From Blastocrithidia nonstop (taxonomy: Eukaryota > Euglenozoa > Kinetoplastea > Trypanosomatida > Trypanosomatidae): a stretch of 64,000 nucleotides of DNA. The notes beneath the pieces are model-generated. The model had not been told where the DNA came from, made no database searches, and saw nothing but the letters and a program-made list of their open reading frames with translations. Below are positions 45,418 through 58,991 of the stretch, piece by piece; position 1 is the stretch's first letter, and each line of letters starts with the position of its first letter. The stretch covers positions 1-64,000 of the forward strand of contig JAQOTN010000047.1 in assembly GCA_028554745.1 (NCBI GenBank), given 5' to 3'. The translations under genes and the position numbers were made by a program.

Positions 45418-46215
45418 ATGATCTCTTAAAATTTCTCATAATAATATAGTATCGAAATGTTAATTAAAACTGTCGACCACTAATCAGCATAAATTCTGAA
45501 GCGTGCTGTACGCTAGTAATGAAATGTCACATATTAAAATGCAAATGGACCGTTTGTAGATGTCTGCTTCACTTAACCGTATCAACACAAATAGCAAAAA
45601 GTAATTCATAATGATAAATAGAAAAAAACCTAGAAGTTTGATCATAAATAAGGTTATGAAATCTAAATTAAAAATTAAAGTTTATGCAAAGCAAATTAGT
45701 GACAAACACATGCGAAAATTCGACTATACGGTCGTATATAAAAAATCAATGGGAGAAGTTACACTCAGGTTGCTCAATAAGTAGGTGCATTATTAAACTC
45801 ATCTTGTTAACATGACAATACTTCTCGCAAACATATCGGTAATGGTTAATGTCTGTAAACTAACGGCAAATGTTAACAGTAACGTTATGTATACGAAATA
45901 TTAACAGCGCCATCTTTCGTGCTTTATTTGTCGAGTATGCCGCTGTATTCCAAAAATGTTTGTACTGATGAAAAGAATGATGTAGTTGATAATTTACAGG
46001 ATAGGCTTGAAGTGTTGATAGGCAATCACAACAGTGAAGTTCACCTATCAGGTCAAGAACAGTGTAACATTAAATTTCACTAGTAACTAATATCAAATGC
46101 AATCAAAACCATCATCACATACTCATAGACAATACGCGCATTAGAAGGTGAAAGTAAACACGAAACAGTGTATTATAACTAGAATAGTAAAAAGTAGTAT
46201 ATTTCATTCACTTAA
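45418..46215 (+). CDS. Unknown protein, Cys-containing C-terminal half
   Basis: The first ATG after the acceptor at 45360 opens a 265-residue frame ending at TAA 46213-46215. Readable parts: KTVDHESAEILKRAVREEWN, NANGPFVDVCFTEPYQHKE, IRLYGRIEKINGRSYTQV, IGNGECLETNGKCEQERYVY, EILTAPSFVLYLSSMPLYSK and DVVDNLQDRLEVLIGNH. Composition is balanced, Cys are spaced (about eight), and Gly, Asp and Asn are placed as in a globular protein. Glu codons TAA/TAG are frequent. I could not match a family; the Gly-x-C...C-E-x-x-R-Y-x-Y-E pattern faintly recalls lectin-like (MRH) modules, but there is no signal peptide and I do not claim it. Coding is likely, function unknown. Confidence 0.5.
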
Positions 46216-46857
46216 ACTATACGTAGTGATGCCATCTACAGAGAATAATTAAAATCTTTTATGCTTGAAAAAAATCTAATTAAAAACTTTGCTTTCATAT
46301 TAGTATGGTATTGTATAAATTCGAAGTGTTTTTATTCAAAGTCTGTTAACACATATATTGTTAATGTTTATACTGCTATTTCTGAGATAATTTATAACAA
46401 AAAAACAACATAATACACTAAGTAATGATAATTTGTTTGATATATCAAGAACAGCTCACTTATACCATAAAACAACAACAAAACAACAACAACAACATAT
46501 TGCAAAACTAAACTCTTTACAATTTCCTTCCCTTTACTTTTGAAAAAAATTAATCAAGTAGATTATTAATTTGAGCACGTGTATTAACTTCGGAAATTTT
46601 TAATAAATTTTTTTACTTTTCCTTGATTTCCTCAACGCGTGTAAGTTTTTATTTTTCTATTATACAACAACGACATAAATTCAGCGACACAAAAAAATAA
46701 AATAATTTTCTTTCTCTTATGAACAAATTGCGTGTCAACATAGCTACATTCATAGCCTAAAATATCGTTATTTTATAATTATATATTAAAAATAATTTAT
46801 TCTGTCAAGTTAAAAGTCTGTGTACCTTATCGAGTGTTATCAAGCCGGTCTTATCAA
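46216..46857. other. Spacer upstream of telomerase gene
   Basis: AT-rich, with pyrimidine stretches near 46610-46660 (TTTTTACTTTTCCTTGATTTCC) and following AGs as possible trans-splice sites. No gene seen. Confidence 0.55.
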
Positions 46858-49800
46858 ATGAATAAATGTGTTTGTAGGTCGCTACCTGCCTTCTAGCACT
46901 TAGCAGGACCATACTTATTCACTTAATTTATAAGATTTTACACTAATGTTAACGTGTAGTCACCCGATGACATTACGGTTTACATTTACATACGCACAAA
47001 TGCACCTGAATTGCCGATAAATACTTGTAGAAATAATTACGTTGATAATAATATAAAAATTAGCCAGTGTAATACACTTTACTCTTGTCATTGAGATAAA
47101 TCATTGTAAACTTACTATAACAAACTACTTTTGTGTTGTACTTCATGTAAATCAGCGTCGCACAGTCGTAGGTGCAAAATATCATAGTACATTTTACATC
47201 ATCACCCTTTCTTTCGACACGTTTTCACACGTGTGATCAGTGCGTCATTGTAAAGCTATATACTAACATATTGTTGTTTGGTAGTACAATTCTAGCAATA
47301 ACGGGGTGGTTTGCAAGTCTGTGGACCGAGCATATTTATTAGTTAAACTAAAACATCTGATAATGATGATGATGATCATGTTAATGTTAAGAAGAAGAAG
47401 ATGCAAACGAAATATAATTTTAAGCGAAGACGATCATAATTATTTCAGAAGACATATTCATGTAGAAACAAGTCTGCGCACGTAGTGCATAACGCCATTG
47501 TGAAGAATGACGTTAATAATCTCTGCACTCCATGTGATGATTTATAAAAAAATGTAAATGTAATTAACGTTGCTGTGAAACAATTGTTTAAGAGTAAAGT
47601 GAATCATGACGTTTTACTCACTGGTATTCCTGTTGCTCTACTCGATGTTTTGCATTTAACATAACTATCGCCATCAGGTGCATCTTCGTCATAGTTGAGC
47701 TTTGTGCAACGCAAAGCTCGAGTTCAGATAACAAATTAAGAAAGAACAATATAACACAATAAATAAACATCTGTGTCTGTTATATTACATAACATGTACA
47801 AGTATTTGCGTAGGACACACTGAACTTGCAGACATATTAACTCTTCATCAATAAAAAGTAAAAATTAGTAAATAGAGGTATTTATAAAATAAAAAAAGGA
47901 TGGTTTCCACTCCGCAGCAACAACAATTACGTCTTAGTTTTCATCCTCTTCATTATTTTTAACATCATAATTTTGTTAGCCCCATTTTTTGCAATCGCAA
48001 AAATAATAAGAAAGATGCACATCAAAAACAAAGTTAATATCCGAATTGAACTTGAATAGCTTATCGTGAGTATATGCAATATTCCCACTTACCTGTAGAA
48101 TATAACATGAAAGTAACGTCAATGTATAATACTAACACCGTACATCGATCGTCTCCTACCTGCATAACGTATTAGAGTTATTTATGATGCAATTAGCGTC
48201 AATGGATATAAATTAAATACTATATACACACACGTGCTACGTTCATCAGGAATATGATAGACAAAGTCTTCAACAAGGGTCATAAATGAATATGCATAAC
48301 TTTAGCGTTCCTATAGATGTTATTGTCTCCATTATACACGATGTGCTTTCAAAAATAAAATGGCACTATTTATCATCATTGTGTGCTAGTTTACATTAAT
48401 GTAATGCAAAAAAGGAAAACGATATTAATAATGGCAAACATACAGGCTATAATAAGTGTGTGTTTTAACAATTACACGTATTTTAGTAGCAATCATAGAC
48501 AACTTCGTAAAATTGTTGTAATGTGTGTTAAGTGTCAAGTAGCTGTTCACGCTCTTCATCTTTTTGAGGTGTTGACAAGTAACACAGCAGGCGGACAATA
48601 AACAGTATGTGCACAAGGCTTCGTCAGTGACTTGTGTGTTATAAAAATTGTTAGTAGTAACCAAACAATAACGTGATGCACTTGTCACAGTGTCTTTAGG
48701 GTGTGTCTGTGGCGTCTTTACCGTGATTACAACACTCTTTTTATAACTATCACAATAATCATAAGTCACATGTTAAACAAAAATGTAAACGCTAAAACTT
48801 ATTGATTCCTCTGTCCACGTCATCTGCGCCGTGTCTATCAGTAGGACCAACATAACCATAACAATTAAAGCAAACGTGTTACAGCAGAAAACACAGATCA
48901 TATCTGCAACAGCAAACATTTTGTTAATTTGTTTATTTTTTATTCCAATTTGTTGTGCCGTTTTGTGTACGAAAATTTTTTCACGTTACTTGGTCATTAG
49001 CCAATGCATAACAATCACTGCTTTTCATTCCTCGTTCAATCTGAGTAAAGTTGACTAGAAAGACTTTGAAATCAATGCATGCCATTGCCATTGATAGCAC
49101 TGCGGCTATGAATATCGGTAAGGACAACACGCATGATAACAATAATAGTTTTTGCGAAAAAACCAAAAATAATAATAGTAGTAGTAGTAGTAGTATCAAT
49201 CCGAATAACACTTGTGTGTCTAAACCGGTTTTGTATGCCTCCATAACATTTCGACCGGATAATCACAAACTACGTCCGATTGCGTCTATCAAAGCTACTC
49301 ACCGTTAAAACATTTATAATGATAGTGACAGTAGTTGCAATAACAATAATAATAACAACATGAAAATATAATCAACAAGTGTGACCAAGAGTTGAATTAG
49401 TGAACATAATAAAATCTACCCACTCTCAAACGGTGTAGGATATTTGAAATCTGAAAAGCCATTATTTCAAAAGCTATACGCTACAACACTATCACCATCA
49501 TCATCATCATCATCATCTTCACACTCATAATTAATATAACAAAAGCACCAAGTCAATTACACAAACTGTGCAACAAAGTATTCCATTACTAAAATAAAAA
49601 TTGCCAATTTAATGAAGGCAGCATTGTGAATGTTGCAACACTGTATACATGATAACTAAATTTAACCGGCAGAATAATGACATGATTGTAAAGCAAACCG
49701 CACTGCTGGTCTTGGAAGTGTACACAATGGCAAACATGATAACTATGTAAAAGGTACTCGCCATAACTACAGTACTGCTATTAATAATGACAATAATGCG

Positions 49801-52275
49801 TAATATCTCGCGCTTCGATCGTTCGCATTACACTCGTTAAAACGATTTCGTTACGATGACGACGATGATGGTGGTGATGACAATAATAATAGTAACAATA
49901 ATACAATCACACATTGTTGCACTCCCAATGTAGATAGTCTCAAAAATGCTAATCATTGTGTGAAGTGTAAATGTAATATAAAAAAATTTGAAGATCATGA
50001 CAACACTACTACTAGTATTACTAGTAGTACTACTAATAGTATCATTAGGGGTAGTGACAATCAAGTATAAATTTCAAAACGGCACAAAATGTAAAGTGTA
50101 TGTTAGCAACAATAGTAGAGCAATACGTCTTATTTAGCGTCTCCTTCTTCGTCTTCTTTTCTACCTTCTTTGGCGCTAATCACATGTGACGGCTACCGCT
50201 GCTACGATCAACTTATGCAATCGTCACTAATCAACATGATAAATTAACTTTTCCCGTCAAATGATGCACAGTACAGAATTTTTTTTTTTAATGCCGTATC
50301 TACTACTACGATTGTAGTGTAGTGAAGTGTAAGTGATAGTAATGGTTCACGACAGCAGACTATGCAAAGTCGTCTTTGTTGTCGTCGTCGTCCATGTGTT
50401 CGTCTTATTCGCTTTGAAAATCTTGCAAAATCACTTTAGCAATAAAAAACAGAATATTAAACTTAAAATTAAAATTAGTAGCACAAATACTGTAAAAAAT
50501 CATTTTCATTGCATTTACAGCAAAAGAAACCACTTTTGCACATTCCGGCCAATACCATCTTGACCGAAGATGGACGAGCACCATCATGCTGACACTATGG
50601 GATGTGTTTTTCAGATTAATCAATCCATTTTAATAAATTTACGTCTAATTGTAAATAGAAGAAACAATGTATAGATACACATACGTTAATAAGCAGCAAC
50701 AACGCAACGAATGAAGATAATGTATATGTCATTACGAGCAACTTTATCAAGTCATTTTTGCTAGATCACATTCACAATCATCTTATTCGTGTCAATGACA
50801 CGTGATATATTCAACAATAACGTGGAATCGTGCAAGGATCACCGGTGAGTATGTTGTTGTGTAATATGTTACTCACTCATGTTGATCAGTAGCTACTGTC
50901 ATTGCTCTAATAAAGTGCATTACACGCACACTGCCTCTTCACCCGACGTGTAGACGATATATTAATTGCATCCACGTCTTAATTAGCGGCTAAAACGTGT
51001 CTTGCCCGTCTACACCGGTCGTGACGATAAACTGTAGGATTTGAGTGCAAAATTAATAAAATACGTCTGGTCCAGTCGCGTACAATGCACAATAACAATG
51101 CTCTTTCTTTGCATTAAATAAATAACCATCATAAAGTTAACAATGACATTACCGTAGTAAATAGGAACGCTAGTCACATTTCCTGATGTGGGTTGCTATT
51201 GTCTGTCCATAACTTACACGCCAGTGTGGAGTGACGTAGAATATTGCCCATGATTAGTAAAATTAAATTTAACATACCCCATTTGCACGGACACGTCAAA
51301 CTTCGCACTGCTGCCAAGAGACTAAACCACACTTAATGCAAAACAACTAGTCCAGTTAAATTTAGGTTGAATGGAATTGAACAATCGATATTGAGTAAAT
51401 ATAATAAACTACTCATGACACTTTGTTCTCGACTAACGGTAACAGTTTTGTGTGCTCAGTTAAACTCAGTGAAACGTGTGGTGCAAACTGTACTGTAGTT
51501 GTGTTTGTTATGATCACGAGTAATGTGTCGCATGTTGGATGAGTATTGTAGACAACGAATGCACTTTAATGGGCATTATTTACTGACTAGTCTACTGGAC
51601 TAACTCATTTCATCTGCCACACGGCTAGTGTGAAGACGAGTAACACGTCAACATGAATTACTATGTGCGCTTGGCTCGTCTTGTGCACTGCGGTCTTATT
51701 TCTCTGTTAAATTTTTATTGTTGTTTGCCTTGCACTCTACATTGCAGGCACAACTTCGTCATCGCACTGCTCGAGCTGAATGAAGTAATCGATTACGCAA
51801 ATCAAAGTTAGCGCAGACACATCTTACACACACACAGAAAAACAAATCAAGCAAAAAATGTAGATCTAATCATACTTCTTGTGCGTCATGCAACAAAATT
51901 CAATCAGGTAGATCTGTATAAATGACAAATCATAACTACAACAACAACAATGATGATAATGATGATGAGTGCGTGAAGCAAACGTACAAAATCACTTGAA
52001 AAGACAAAACTCATTCGCGACAAATTTGACGTCGTAGTTGATGAATGATATCTCAATATGTCAAGTAGCGATGACAAGAGGCTTGACGTAAGTTACAATC
52101 AAAGTATTTACTTGTTAGCGACACAACTTTTACAGATGACATGTGTGAAATAATATAGCTGTATCATTTACTTTCTACGTTCGTATGCAACACAGGCACA
52201 TTCATACGTCAGTCTCGTACTAACGAGAAGTCTATTTTAGTGTAGGCGTTACAAGCTCTACACAAAACAAAGTAA
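46858..52275 (+). CDS. TERT: Telomerase reverse transcriptase
   Basis: An 1805-residue protein in a single frame from ATG 46858 to TAA TAA at 52273. N-terminal (TEN-like) parts read FEHLAGPYLFTEFIRFY and HHHPFFRHVFTRVISASL. Reverse transcriptase motifs follow in order: motif 1 FVVPFCVRKFFHVTWS (about residue 698), motif 2 ITFRPDNHKLRPIASIKA (796), motif A ALITCDGYRCYDQL (catalytic Asp 1111), motif B' RGIVQGSPVSMLLCNMLL (1322), motif C RRVDDILIAS (Asp 1366, 1367), then VGFECKINKIRLV (D) and WCGLLLSVHNL (E). The C-terminal extension is Arg/Leu-rich. The three catalytic Asp are intact. It is far larger than other trypanosomatid TERTs as I recall them (about 1200-1450): a roughly 300-residue Asn/Ser/Asp insertion lies between motifs 2 and A, and more lie upstream and in the A-B' region. 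It copies the telomerase RNA template onto chromosome ends. Confidence 0.9.
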
Positions 52276-52642
52276 TAAATAAACATTACAGTTATTCGTA
52301 TATTATTTATTCTCACACACACACACACAAAAGCATTCATGATGCTCTTTAGCACTATCATAAAATCTGCTTGTGAATTTAAGTGTTTAATATATATATT
52401 TGTAACTTTGACCGTCGATAATGATGTGTCACGTTATATGCAACTGTGAGCATTTTTTGCTTAGATACATAGTTTATTTTTGTGTAATTCGTTTTCAATT
52501 TTATATAATAGTATATTAAAACTAGTTACTTTGACTTCACAAGCATATATTATTAATTTTATATTGTATTTCTTTTCTTTTTCTATATAACTTGTAGCTA
52601 TTTATTACCATATCAGTGCAATTTTAAAAAACAACAACAAAC
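52276..52642. other. Intergenic spacer
   Basis: Contains a short (CA)n at about 52315-52328 and a T/C-rich stretch near 52568-52585. Nothing else seen. Confidence 0.6.
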
Positions 52643-54385
52643 ATGTCAACAACGTTTAGCTCAACTGCACCAACATTGACAACATCACAGTCGGCAAAGG
52701 TAATGTCGAACGCGAGTAGTAGTAATAATAATAATAATAATACTATCAACAACGTGGAAGGCTGAACCGCACCGGACTCTCCAGGTGACTTGCATGAGAT
52801 TATTTCAAACAGCAACTTATCTAGCCATAAGGCTAATAAGAACAATAGTCATAGCAAGAGAAAACCATCTAAGGCAGGTAAAGCCAAGTCTAATACGAGT
52901 ACGAAAAAACCGTCCTCTGCACCGTCTAAGCGAAGTACAAGCTCAAAGACAAAGTCGACTAAACAGGATGGTCAAAATTTACAAAAGGGTAAAGCATCTG
53001 TGTCGAAGCGTGCGAGTGCAAGTAGCAGTGGTGGTGCTGCTGCCGTTAATATTAACAAACGTAAAGCTACTGGCAGTATCGATGCCGGAAATAGTAGCAT
53101 CAAAAGTTCAAGTTCAAGCAAGAAGAAAAAAGGATCACTGTTACCACAGCTAGCCGCCAATGGGTCAAGAAAACGGAATAGCAGTGTGATTAAGAAATCA
53201 GCAATGTCAAGTAACAAGCGCAGGTCCGATCAAGTAACACGTTCCTCTTCAGTATCATCAAACAAACGTAAATCTAGTAAAACCAAATCGTCTTCACAGG
53301 TCACTTCTAGTTCTACTATTAACAACAAGAAGACGAAGAAAACGACAACAACGCAAAAGGGTAAATTGTCTAAAAAGCAATTCATTGAACAGTCACTTAA
53401 TGCACCAAAGGCTAAACGTAAAGTGACTATTGCCTTCTCACACTTACTAGATGGTGTCATTGATAATGAAACTGAACTACGTGCAACGATTACCGCGTAA
53501 GAAGAGCTGGAACGAGATAACTACATCCCCATGTACAATGTGCTGGTGATGTAAATTGTACGTGCGCAGCTTAACCTGCTCAATACACGGCAACAGCTAC
53601 TAAATGATACCTTTAACAAGTTACAGGTTAAACATGGTGCATTAGGCTAAGACGGCAACGTGCACCTCTCCTCGTTTGACGATTTCAACGCGTTGATTGA
53701 TGAGATTACGCACAAAATTCAGAGCAACTCACTTGACTAGCTTACCACGCTTCGCGCGTAGAACACCACACTACGTGATCGGTTAGAGGAAAAGCAGTTT
53801 GCTCTGTAACGTCAAGAGAGTGAGGTAAATGTTCTACGCAACAGTGTAGCACGAGGTGCAGCTCAGCGAGAGACACAGTACGATCGATTACGTGATGAGG
53901 TGCGAGGTGTGATGCAGCGTAACCGGTATGATGTAGATCGAATGAAAAAGGAGCTAACGCGGTACATTGATGTTGCCTGTGCACATATTCGTACACCGCA
54001 GTACAACTCTGCACTGCGTAGTTTACAGGAGGCGGTTAGTGTGGTCAAGTCTGAGATTCAGCTCAAGCACGATGAGCTGGAAAAGATGATACTATCTATT
54101 GGCGCAGAGGACACGTTCAAGTTACACACTAACCGAACCGACATTGATGACATTGAGAATGAGATGACAATGCATTCTAACTTCCCAGTTAAGTTCCGAG
54201 ATGGCTTACGCAGGCTCAACTGTGATCAATTGCTGAATGTACTTGATGTTCTTAGTTTCAATAATGGTACAGTAGAAACAGTAGGTAAGGCACTGTTTGT
54301 CATCAATGAGTTGAAAAGGCGTGAACAGGAAAAATAGGAGCAGTTACTTTTACAACAAGATTAGCTGACAACTCAAAAGTCATAA
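52643..54385 (+). CDS. Ser/Lys-rich protein with C-terminal coiled coil, unknown
   Basis: A 580-residue protein from ATG 52643 to TAA 54383-54385, with further TAA codons just after. Residues 1-260 are disordered: Ser/Thr/Asn then strongly basic Lys/Ser/Arg (SKRKPSKAGKAKS, SSSSSKKKKGSLLP, SSNKRKSSKTKSSS), suggesting nucleic-acid binding or a nuclear location. From about 260 a globular/coiled region begins (KRKVTIAFSHLLDGVI, LNLLNTRQQLLNDTFNKLQ, LRDRLEEKQFALERQESE, DEVRGVMQRNRYDVDRMKKE). A C-terminal helical unit (FPVKFRDGLRRLNCDQLLNV, LFVINELKRREQEK) ends it. No family recognised. The basic region has almost no reassigned codons; they cluster in the Glu-rich coiled coil. Confidence 0.72.
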
Positions 54386-55310
54386 AAGATGTAATAATAA
54401 TAAAAAACTCCTTGGAAGCTCTAAAAATAAAAATAGAAGACAACACTTTTTATATTTGTTGCTTTTTTATTTACAACAAATGGATGTATTATTACTTGAC
54501 CATGTACTATCAACATCAAAGTAGTATTTATCATAATTATTTTTTTCCTCATCTTCATTTTGCTTTTTTTTTTTTCGTCATGTTCAACAGTCAATGTAAA
54601 TATAATTTACATACACATATTTCACGCAAATAACAGACAACCCACACAACACCAATAACACTATTATCTCGATAATTTATGAAAATATGTGTACTAGTCC
54701 TACTGCATTTCATATATTACAGCGCCACTACAAGATTACTATTTGTCATTGTCACATCACACATATGAACAAGCATGTGCAATGGTAGATAGTTTTAACG
54801 CCACACATCATTTGTTTTTGATGAAGGGTATCTGAATCACAACCTTCATTTTAAATTAATCTTTTTTTTTTTTTACCATCATTTGTTTACATTTTAGTTA
54901 TCTAGAAAAACATACATTGTATATATTTTTTTTTTGTAAAATAGCGATGTATTGCTAGTAATAATTCTGATAAAACAATAACATACACAAATTTTAGTTA
55001 AAAATGTCAACATTCAAATAAGTTACTGAATTTGTGAAATGGTTAATTTGATGTAGTAATGACGAACAAATACTTTGTTATCATTTTATTTATATGGTGT
55101 CATTAATACCATTTGTCTTTGTATTCGACTTTACGCATTACATTTATTTTTGTAACGTACTCAAAAATTTTATTTAAATAAAAAATATAAAAATTGAAAG
55201 CAGATCACAAACCAATTTTATTTAGTTTTTCTGATAAGTCTCCTTATCACGTAGAAGCCAATCAAAACGTTTTTTTTCTTTCATAGCAATAGCAATACGT
55301 AAAAAGAGAG
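54386..55310 (+). other. Spacer ending in a clear trans-splice acceptor
   Basis: AT-rich. TTTTTTTTCTTTC then ATAG (55270-55286) is a strong acceptor and leaves a 24-base leader before ATG 55311. No gene recognised within the spacer. Confidence 0.55.
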
Positions 55311-58300
55311 ATGATAACCCAAACTTATGTTAATAGCGGAAGTCAGGACTAAAATAATGATATTAATCAAAAGTCAACTTATAATAATAGAGGCAATAAC
55401 GAAAACAGTAATGATAGTAATAATAGTAGTTTTATACGTGATTCAATCTTGACAACATAGCCGAGCAAATAATAGCAACACCAAAATAATTGCATTGAAA
55501 GCAATCAATAAGAATAAAATAAGAAAAGTATTTCTTCTTCTTGCTAAACTGGACATGAGAATGACAAACAATGTGTTGTAAATAATTTAAACAAAATTTC
55601 AACAACAAAAAAAGCAAAGCAAAAATATGGCAAACGTGATAGAGCATAAGACACGTAAGAAGACAAGTAGTGAAATGTAGATGTACGTAATAAAAAAATG
55701 AATAAAACTACTAAAAGAAAATAATAACAAATGTTCTCTACGCACAACTTAACCACATCAAAATTATAACACAGTTAACAGCAATAAACGACAGTTACAA
55801 AGAAGAAAAGCAAAAATAAAGAGAAGATCACTAATTGCAATAATCAAATCAAAAATGATTAAATTGCAGATAAATGCTTTAATCAGTTTAGCACAAAGTT
55901 GAATCGATAGTAATACATTTCGTAAAAGCAACAGTCTACATCACAATCAGATTAGCAACACCAAAATTTAAATTAATCTAAATTTGCCAACTTTGCTTTA
56001 TTGAATGCGTTTGGGTGGTAGATGTGTGGAATTACATCATTGCCGGCGAGTGAAGCAACTTCGAACGAAAGGCGATGCGGTTACGATACTGTCAAATGGA
56101 CATACACACTACGACATGTTGCAAATAAATAAATACTTGTGTTGTAAGTTTTAGCTTCTGCATATAAGTTTTCAAGTTCATTAAACAATCATATACATGA
56201 AAACAAGCAGCAAACAAGTTATTGCAGTAATTTTATTGATAATGGCAAGATTCCCAGAAAAGTGAATAATTGTAGTACTTATTAATGTGTTAATAAAAAG
56301 GGTGAATGAGTTTTCACAACTTACATATAATCCATAAATGGGGAGAAATTTACTTCTCAATATGACGCCGTTTTATTTTTACTTAGTAAATCGATTACTG
56401 CAATGATATCTGCTCATGGGGCAAACAAAAATTTATCAGGCAAAGAGTAATTTATGTAAACATCTCGACCTACTCATCTTTTGTCTTAAAATAACAATCG
56501 TCTTTTACACATCAATATTTCTTCTTTTCTTGCATCGTAATGGTAACACAGTATTGGAACTAGTGATGAATAAAATAATAATATTATTATTACAAAAATA
56601 GATCACAATGCTGATTGCACAAGATATAAAAGTGATTTACAATATACAAGACATTGTAATAATAGATAGTCTGCTGAAAAAAGTTAACAGCAACACTAAT
56701 TATAGTAATAACAGTAATAGGAAAAACGTTATGAAAGAAATAACACTGATGAAAAATTTACAAGATAACATAACGTAAAAACAAAGAAATTCAAAAATTA
56801 AGAAATAAAGTAAGAAGTAAGAGAATAGAATTTATAACGTGAATGCCAAGTTTATACTGAAGTAACTGCACAACTAATAACATCATCAACAATATAGTAA
56901 AAAAGACAATAAAAACTTACGTCTTGTTTGTAATTACCTCGTAATTTTGACAGTCTAGTGTAAAAATAATGTGCACAAGTGTAGTAATGGTAGAAGTAGT
57001 TATACAATACACAATAGCGATCAACATTACCGGTAATATAACGTGCTTGTTCATCGTCATAATAAAAAAAATAGACTAGAGCAACAACAACAACAGCAAC
57101 AACAAAAGATGAAAAAAGAAGCTAAGATCAAAACTTCACAAAATCTCATAAAATGAATAAAGCCAAACAATCAAAGCAAATTTGTTATAGAAAAAATGTG
57201 CCATAATAAAGATCAGCAGAAGTTAAACATACACATCTTTCCAAAACAAATATAACGAAGCAGTAGTAGCAACAATCACAGTTGCAACATCAACGGCTGC
57301 AATAAAAAAGATAGCAGCAGCAGTAGCAGAAATGTTTATAAAAAAATAAATATATAATACCATCATTACGCATAAAAAAATAACAACAAATGCATGTTTG
57401 CACTTCATCCAGAAAAACTTTTCACTTTGATTTAGGTCATAACCTACAACCTTTGTCACGTATTACCACAATATCTGGCATTACATTTGACAATGACAAG
57501 TAAAGATAAATTTAGTTACTAAATGCATCTGATTAGCCCTTCTCAAGTGTAACTTCACTATAATAAACATGTTAAAACTCAAGAAAGTAGAACACAAAAG
57601 CAAATCATGTAGATATTTTCGAAAATAATATTTTTAACGTAAAGTAGTCACTCTCAAGCTCTGTACAGTATCTGAATTATGTTCGTTCATTTTCGCATGA
57701 CCTCAATTAAATTTTACAATGCATAAACTGCACGTAAAATGAGTTTTGTAGTACAAACTGTTTGCCATCGCTAAATAAGCAGTAAAACAATTGTGCATGC
57801 ATGGAAACTGAATATAATGAGAGTAACATAATAAATAACACCATGTCACGCTGTCAAGAATAACAATAATCGTAATAACAAAAGCAGATTAGCTCATTTG
57901 CAGACACAATGGCACATTCACTAGCATAGGTTGTTGGGTCATAATAACTTTCAGGAGACGCGTTATACGCAGGAGTAAGTGCACTAAATCAGTACTACTC
58001 ATAACGTTAACGATAATAAAAGAAGACCCGAGTAAATTTTAACATGAGTGATCAGAATTACTAACTGTAGGACGAAAGTGGTTGTACCACAAGTGACATA
58101 GTGCAAAAAGATTTTAGTAAAGTTGGTGATGATGTGTATAGTGTTGGAATGTGAAATAACTACAACAACTGTAATTTAGGCACTCATAGTATCTGTAGTC
58201 CTAGTGCTAGTGATAGTGAGGTACACAAAATGTGTAAATGCTTTCCTCAGCCCAGACGTCATACTTTCTTGCCAATCCACGGAAAAGTTTTACGTGCGTT

Positions 58301-58991
58301 ACAGCATAACACAAATTATACAGTTTCACAATTTCATGGTCATGCCAAATCATTTGATATTTTACCAAATGGTATTCCATTAGCACCACGGATTGTCATC
58401 CCACGCACATATCATCGTCGTCATGAGTGAATACTACACATGACTAACTCACAAGATAAGACAGAGGTAGATAATGACATGGATTGCAGTGTCAAGATGA
58501 ATGCATCACGATAACATGTCAGCTTTGCTCCAAATCCTTAATATGACATTTGAGAGTACGTTCACCGCCGCTTTGGACGAATTGAGAATAGCGCAACTGT
58601 TTTTAACCAGACAAGTAAGATAAAAAATAGTCAAAATAATAAATTAATTGATGTTGATGTTGATGTTGATAATGATGAGGATAGTGTTAACAAGTAGAAA
58701 AATGTAAATAGATCGTCAGAGTAGTGCTTGTCTACAAATTATTCACATGGCAATAACAAAAAGGAGAAGAAGGCAATTGACATGGATCGCTACTTGCGCG
58801 CAAATCGTGACAAGATTATGCCAGTGCCCATGCCTGATGTGTAGTGGTTTTACAGTGATGTGTAATCACTTTGACAACCCAAGAAAAATGAATAAGAAAT
58901 AATTGTCTTTTTTAATAATAACCACAATATTTAAGAAATGCTTGCACGCAACGAATTAATTATCAAACAACGTGTACAATTCAAATTCTAA
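55311..58991 (+). CDS. Very long Asn/Lys/Ser-rich protein, unknown
   Basis: One frame of 1226 residues. The start ATG 55311 is fixed by the acceptor AG at 55285-55286. Residues 1-200 are low-complexity (DSNNSSFIRD, TTKKAKQKYGKRDR). A more ordered part follows: FANFALLNAFGWEMCGITSL, GYDTVKWTYTLRHVANKEIL, NGEKFTSQYDAVLFLLSKSI. Then come long Glu/Gln stretches (QQHELEEEQEEEKRYERNN, QLQHQRLQEKREQQQEQKC). Near the C-terminus there is a globular segment: MCKCFPQPRRHTFLPIHGKV, ILPNGIPLAPRIVIPRTYHR, NPEYDIWEYVHRRFGRIE and DMDRYLRANRDKIMPVPMPD. It ends at TAA 58989-58991. In-frame TAA at 56130 is read as Glu because the sense continues across it with no spacer. Family unknown; the order/disorder mix suggests a regulatory or scaffold protein. 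Confidence 0.6.

Noticed and set aside
52785-53460. Alternative-frame ORFs overlapping the Ser/Lys-rich protein
   Set aside because: Repetitive AAG/AGT codons keep other frames open; only the frame from 52643 joins the basic region to the coiled coil and ends at TAA.
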